DNA from: Tunturibacter psychrotolerans
GTDB lineage: Bacteria > Acidobacteriota > Terriglobia > Terriglobales > Acidobacteriaceae
Reading direction: 5' to 3'
Assembly: GCF_040359615.1 (NCBI RefSeq)
Contig: NZ_CP132942.1
Span: 372,001 to 436,000, forward strand
DNA: 64,000 nucleotides
Positions within the stretch are counted from its first letter, which is position 1. Every line of letters starts with the position of its first letter. Positions 63,801-64,000 of this stretch are shown here, in pieces. The position numbers and the translations under genes were made by a program. The notes under the pieces were generated by a model, which was not told where the DNA came from, did no database searches, and was given only the letters and a program-made list of their open reading frames with translations.

Positions 63801-64000
63801 CTCGCCGATCTTCGCTGTCCATGCAGTCAAGGTAGTGTTGAGCTGAGCGCTGAACTTATTCCATCTATCGGAAAGCGCCGCCATGGCTGTTGACAGCAAC
63901 CGCAATAGTGGCAATACTCCAATACTTTCCAACAGGGCCTTGCCCAGACCAGCCAAGTCCTGAACAACACCGGACAGCCAGCGCCCAAGCCCTTCCGCAG
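57852..64000 (-). CDS. Giant eCIS-core (DUF4157) protein with candidate C-terminal PD-(D/E)XK nuclease domain; 5' end beyond the window
   Basis: The frame is open from the right edge (64000) to the TAG at 57852, at least 2048 codons, so the start is outside; a TTG at 63956 is not a likely start. The N-terminal third is helical and Ala-rich (GAALGALGVEFSGGATIAAG). A Cys cluster CNCGGACESC lies near 61640. The eCIS-core domain (DUF4157) lies near 61480-61270: FAADLSDVRVHTDNRAQ, TSGRHIYFAAGKY and RRLLAHETAHVMQQRAG, with HETAH at 61290-61304. Charged, coiled segments follow. The C-terminal region has GQLLEELLN (Glu at 58575-58577), SDGLIL (Asp at 58446-58448) and SIFEAKAG (Glu and Lys at 58394 and 58388), which fits a PD-(D/E)XK nuclease. 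DUF4157 proteins are linked to extracellular contractile injection systems, usually as cargo. Confidence 0.78.
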   Translation of the reverse strand, partial: AEGLGRWLSGVVQDLAGLGKALLESIGVLPLLRLLSTAMAALSDRWNKFSAQLNTTLTAWTAKIGEACLATIRFLHPLLEFFRQTLLVTLFGPFAILDDGVWNTTKKIVTLALTVPCIREIGGLLRVPLMFAQVERMRGMMKAVWALIKNPDPVIRAIHDALAPMVNAVPGLAAMLVAANVFPEEPEHQRGVQLYLAPLLQYFRENWWDEIKKIGWTILWPWDEVGKSFPVFFASLSGAVGAVFDLEFNQAIDKGLKSLQALNGVLGAVSGWFVLASVLVGAALGALGVEFSGGATIAAGAAAGWGVGQTVGLALLAAAAATEVVIMEKAKFDLRFTNKAAGDKVRTFLANQKSYETIAGNIFSMAMMGAMVLLGALIHAAIKEVKAAVRGPEAPKIAPGETPAGEGLSDPDSTAKPGDFSPEDISRSKGDLQQKVKNPQNVKPVTDPKLAQTYDAEVKLDDDSVARRNRKTGTWCFFRNPSLCVGEVEDVNPAVDGAIEGKDPLQESPASRIRQIEERYGRVLENFDARKWRAFKEQLQKLSPAEASRQLALLEKELFNRAIQSIVNERNLTPEQVVELRKALEVNPDKIADFLDAKQPLLPDPDETPTREESGKGGAQPVETGKAGVDWSRADAVNKFGEVVINDEIAFKVKTSAGVIEVRLDLGSIGPDSLPRGIEAKNGFGADLNAGQRVAYPVLATEGGVPANPRAVAFAMRFNPNWQPGDPIPGFRIRVDYWIDGKRVGTAYPGGSAPVKAVPPVSPHPQFGPVRVIVLSRALIQRQCNCGGACESCRGLSSEVDDTTTAIQRQGSSGASAYVAEADIVPADSPGYPVDRSARSSLERQFAADLSDVRVHTDNRAQKSAQALTADAYTSGRHIYFAAGKYSPATDSGRRLLAHETAHVMQQRAGMMPTVPTSQSGCGVVIGAANDPLEVDARIAERNTPVKSPGEHEATPTRLLADSAQPLIQRAPDGGTDAGQGPPSGRDPEVGKTADDSKTGDDGSKQTPSAVPAPEPTPPEEEVAVTIDGIDVFDDEPYMTRRVERLWIVGGYNQYSGFMYHFQTSDALVGGTLEANDRIRNMMERIFDQLEKQRSDFVTEFGEASKAIARETLDHSEAEAKIEADRYGIKLEFITSQISDCMFGSCTTTTVTYSMPERTATFTGLQGAAQVLLDRRRDLDAALAEADKAITEEMGAGEGAGAEEYSNYAELNQQLGAKVKKARDAYDLMRGYVVGQYPILASFSTPEESTDELESVANRENGPDMARLLGGEIVGRLKNIDKVRAGLKDGDVNVWRLHDLVHVTAIKMGLESPSLKTRWVEQEMKDEEPSVLASIALALLNIGAILLAAPTGGASLVAVAAIDAVGVLRHLNEYMMQKALTGTAFDKAQALSQEEPSLFWLAVEVVGFALDASAAFKAVAATVEALKAAKAAGDTARVTAELENLNKVAKVYGGEQLATRVAAHLGEEATTEGQVLKALNATSTEKELLAAGTHAVQEELEAGALTGKALSGKPINISAAGRIYSCHPECEYLLEKYKDILGPEIIQGEKSALGGQYLQLEQRARSTAQRVNAARASAAAGKATPGELEDAEKAAEALEAEVAELDAKLAGKQAAEREIAVASAPETMTFEDELTGEFHEGIITDHGLEICSPRPCPIVSAQIKDAAQEIRTNFKTLEGAIAPQVESELTRMEQEAMEIDANTKALYLDRETQKLKIADWEKTNPGQKLPDDLAKTKLDLKSRAAEINGSRRNLRLRMARLPGTIPVRAAVRDAFAPRLAKLGLSEEAMERIFAKAPVGDHMKGQLLEELLNLEVAKTTKVAAKGVVTSIEESSEFIAGDRVSLGGRKFSDGLILTRRGGKLYVTSIFEAKAGSRAAKGLLETNPAAALEELSGPEFREMRSEALESLRAERPDFQQLSLDEIWEHHEVEVRTYMEKELLQGEAGQFRRDIERLVPNAGEEVTTIKVDGVPMDVIGSPRTSHLTGVTASGTSIEPATVKELQKQGLRLTPRQLAIPQARLDELAVEMEKAAKGALPAATQSSPAAAVQ

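Noticed and set aside
1..64000. CRISPR arrays, tRNA or rRNA genes
   Set aside because: No regularly spaced repeats and no cloverleaf-like or rRNA-like sequence was recognised by eye.

Overview
The window looks like a chromosomal piece of an Acidobacteriota bacterium of the Terriglobia/Acidobacteriales type (Granulicella, Edaphobacter or Terriglobus-like). This is inferred from several very large Oar-like TonB-dependent receptors with an N-terminal carboxypeptidase-regulatory domain, abundant Tat-exported glycoside hydrolases, CRTAC1/UnbV FG-GAP proteins, moderate-to-high GC, and an acidobacterial type of secreted-protein remnant. No rRNA, tRNA or CRISPR array was seen.

Layout. 1-8.9 kb: carbohydrate-use genes: a GH3 enzyme cut by the left edge, an SGNH esterase, an Oar-like receptor, a frameshifted GH43 and a protein made of two SGNH domains in tandem. 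8.9-17.8 kb: a decayed zone with one intact alpha/beta hydrolase, a chimeric pseudogene, a broken tniQ beside a transposon end, an Oar-like receptor broken by four frameshifts and a broken secreted protein. Nine of the frameshifts between 5.6 and 17.8 kb are all single missing bases. 17.8-20.2 kb: a Tat-exported GH2. 20.6-36.2 kb: a block with a hypothetical protein, a Tat-exported alkaline-phosphatase-fold protein, a TPR lipoprotein-like or secreted protein and an Oar-like receptor in one direction, and two CRTAC1 proteins (one fused to a redoxin-like and a TPR domain) plus a second TPR protein on the other side. 36.7-40.2 kb: a LacI regulator and a GH36 alpha-galactosidase with matching LacI-type operators. 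40.4-44.4 kb: a four-gene operon (sugar isomerase/epimerase-like, zinc dehydrogenase, SDR, MBL hydrolase). 44.6-52.4 kb: a third CRTAC1 protein, a GH92 mannosidase, myo-inositol oxygenase, a second LacI regulator and a Tat-exported DUF3863-like protein. 52.7-54.1 kb: mtgA, abutted by a second copy of the transposon end, where two terminal inverted repeats face each other across 13 bp. 54.1-64 kb: an S53 sedolisin, a sigma-54 activator with a degenerate receiver, and a giant eCIS-core (DUF4157) protein running off the right edge, with a candidate PD-(D/E)XK nuclease C-terminus.

How it fits together. Most genes serve uptake and breakdown of plant or microbial polysaccharide (GH2, GH3, GH36, GH43, GH92, SGNH esterases, Oar receptors), followed by oxidation of the released sugars and inositol, under LacI-type control. 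Three near-identical operator-like sites tie the alpha-galactosidase and lacI to the divergent promoter of the receptor/CRTAC1 block. The two most unusual items are the paired Tn7/Tn5053-like ends (a tandem-insertion junction and its recombined derivative, 41 kb apart) and the eCIS-core giant protein. All calls are from reading the sequence; no database search was run.
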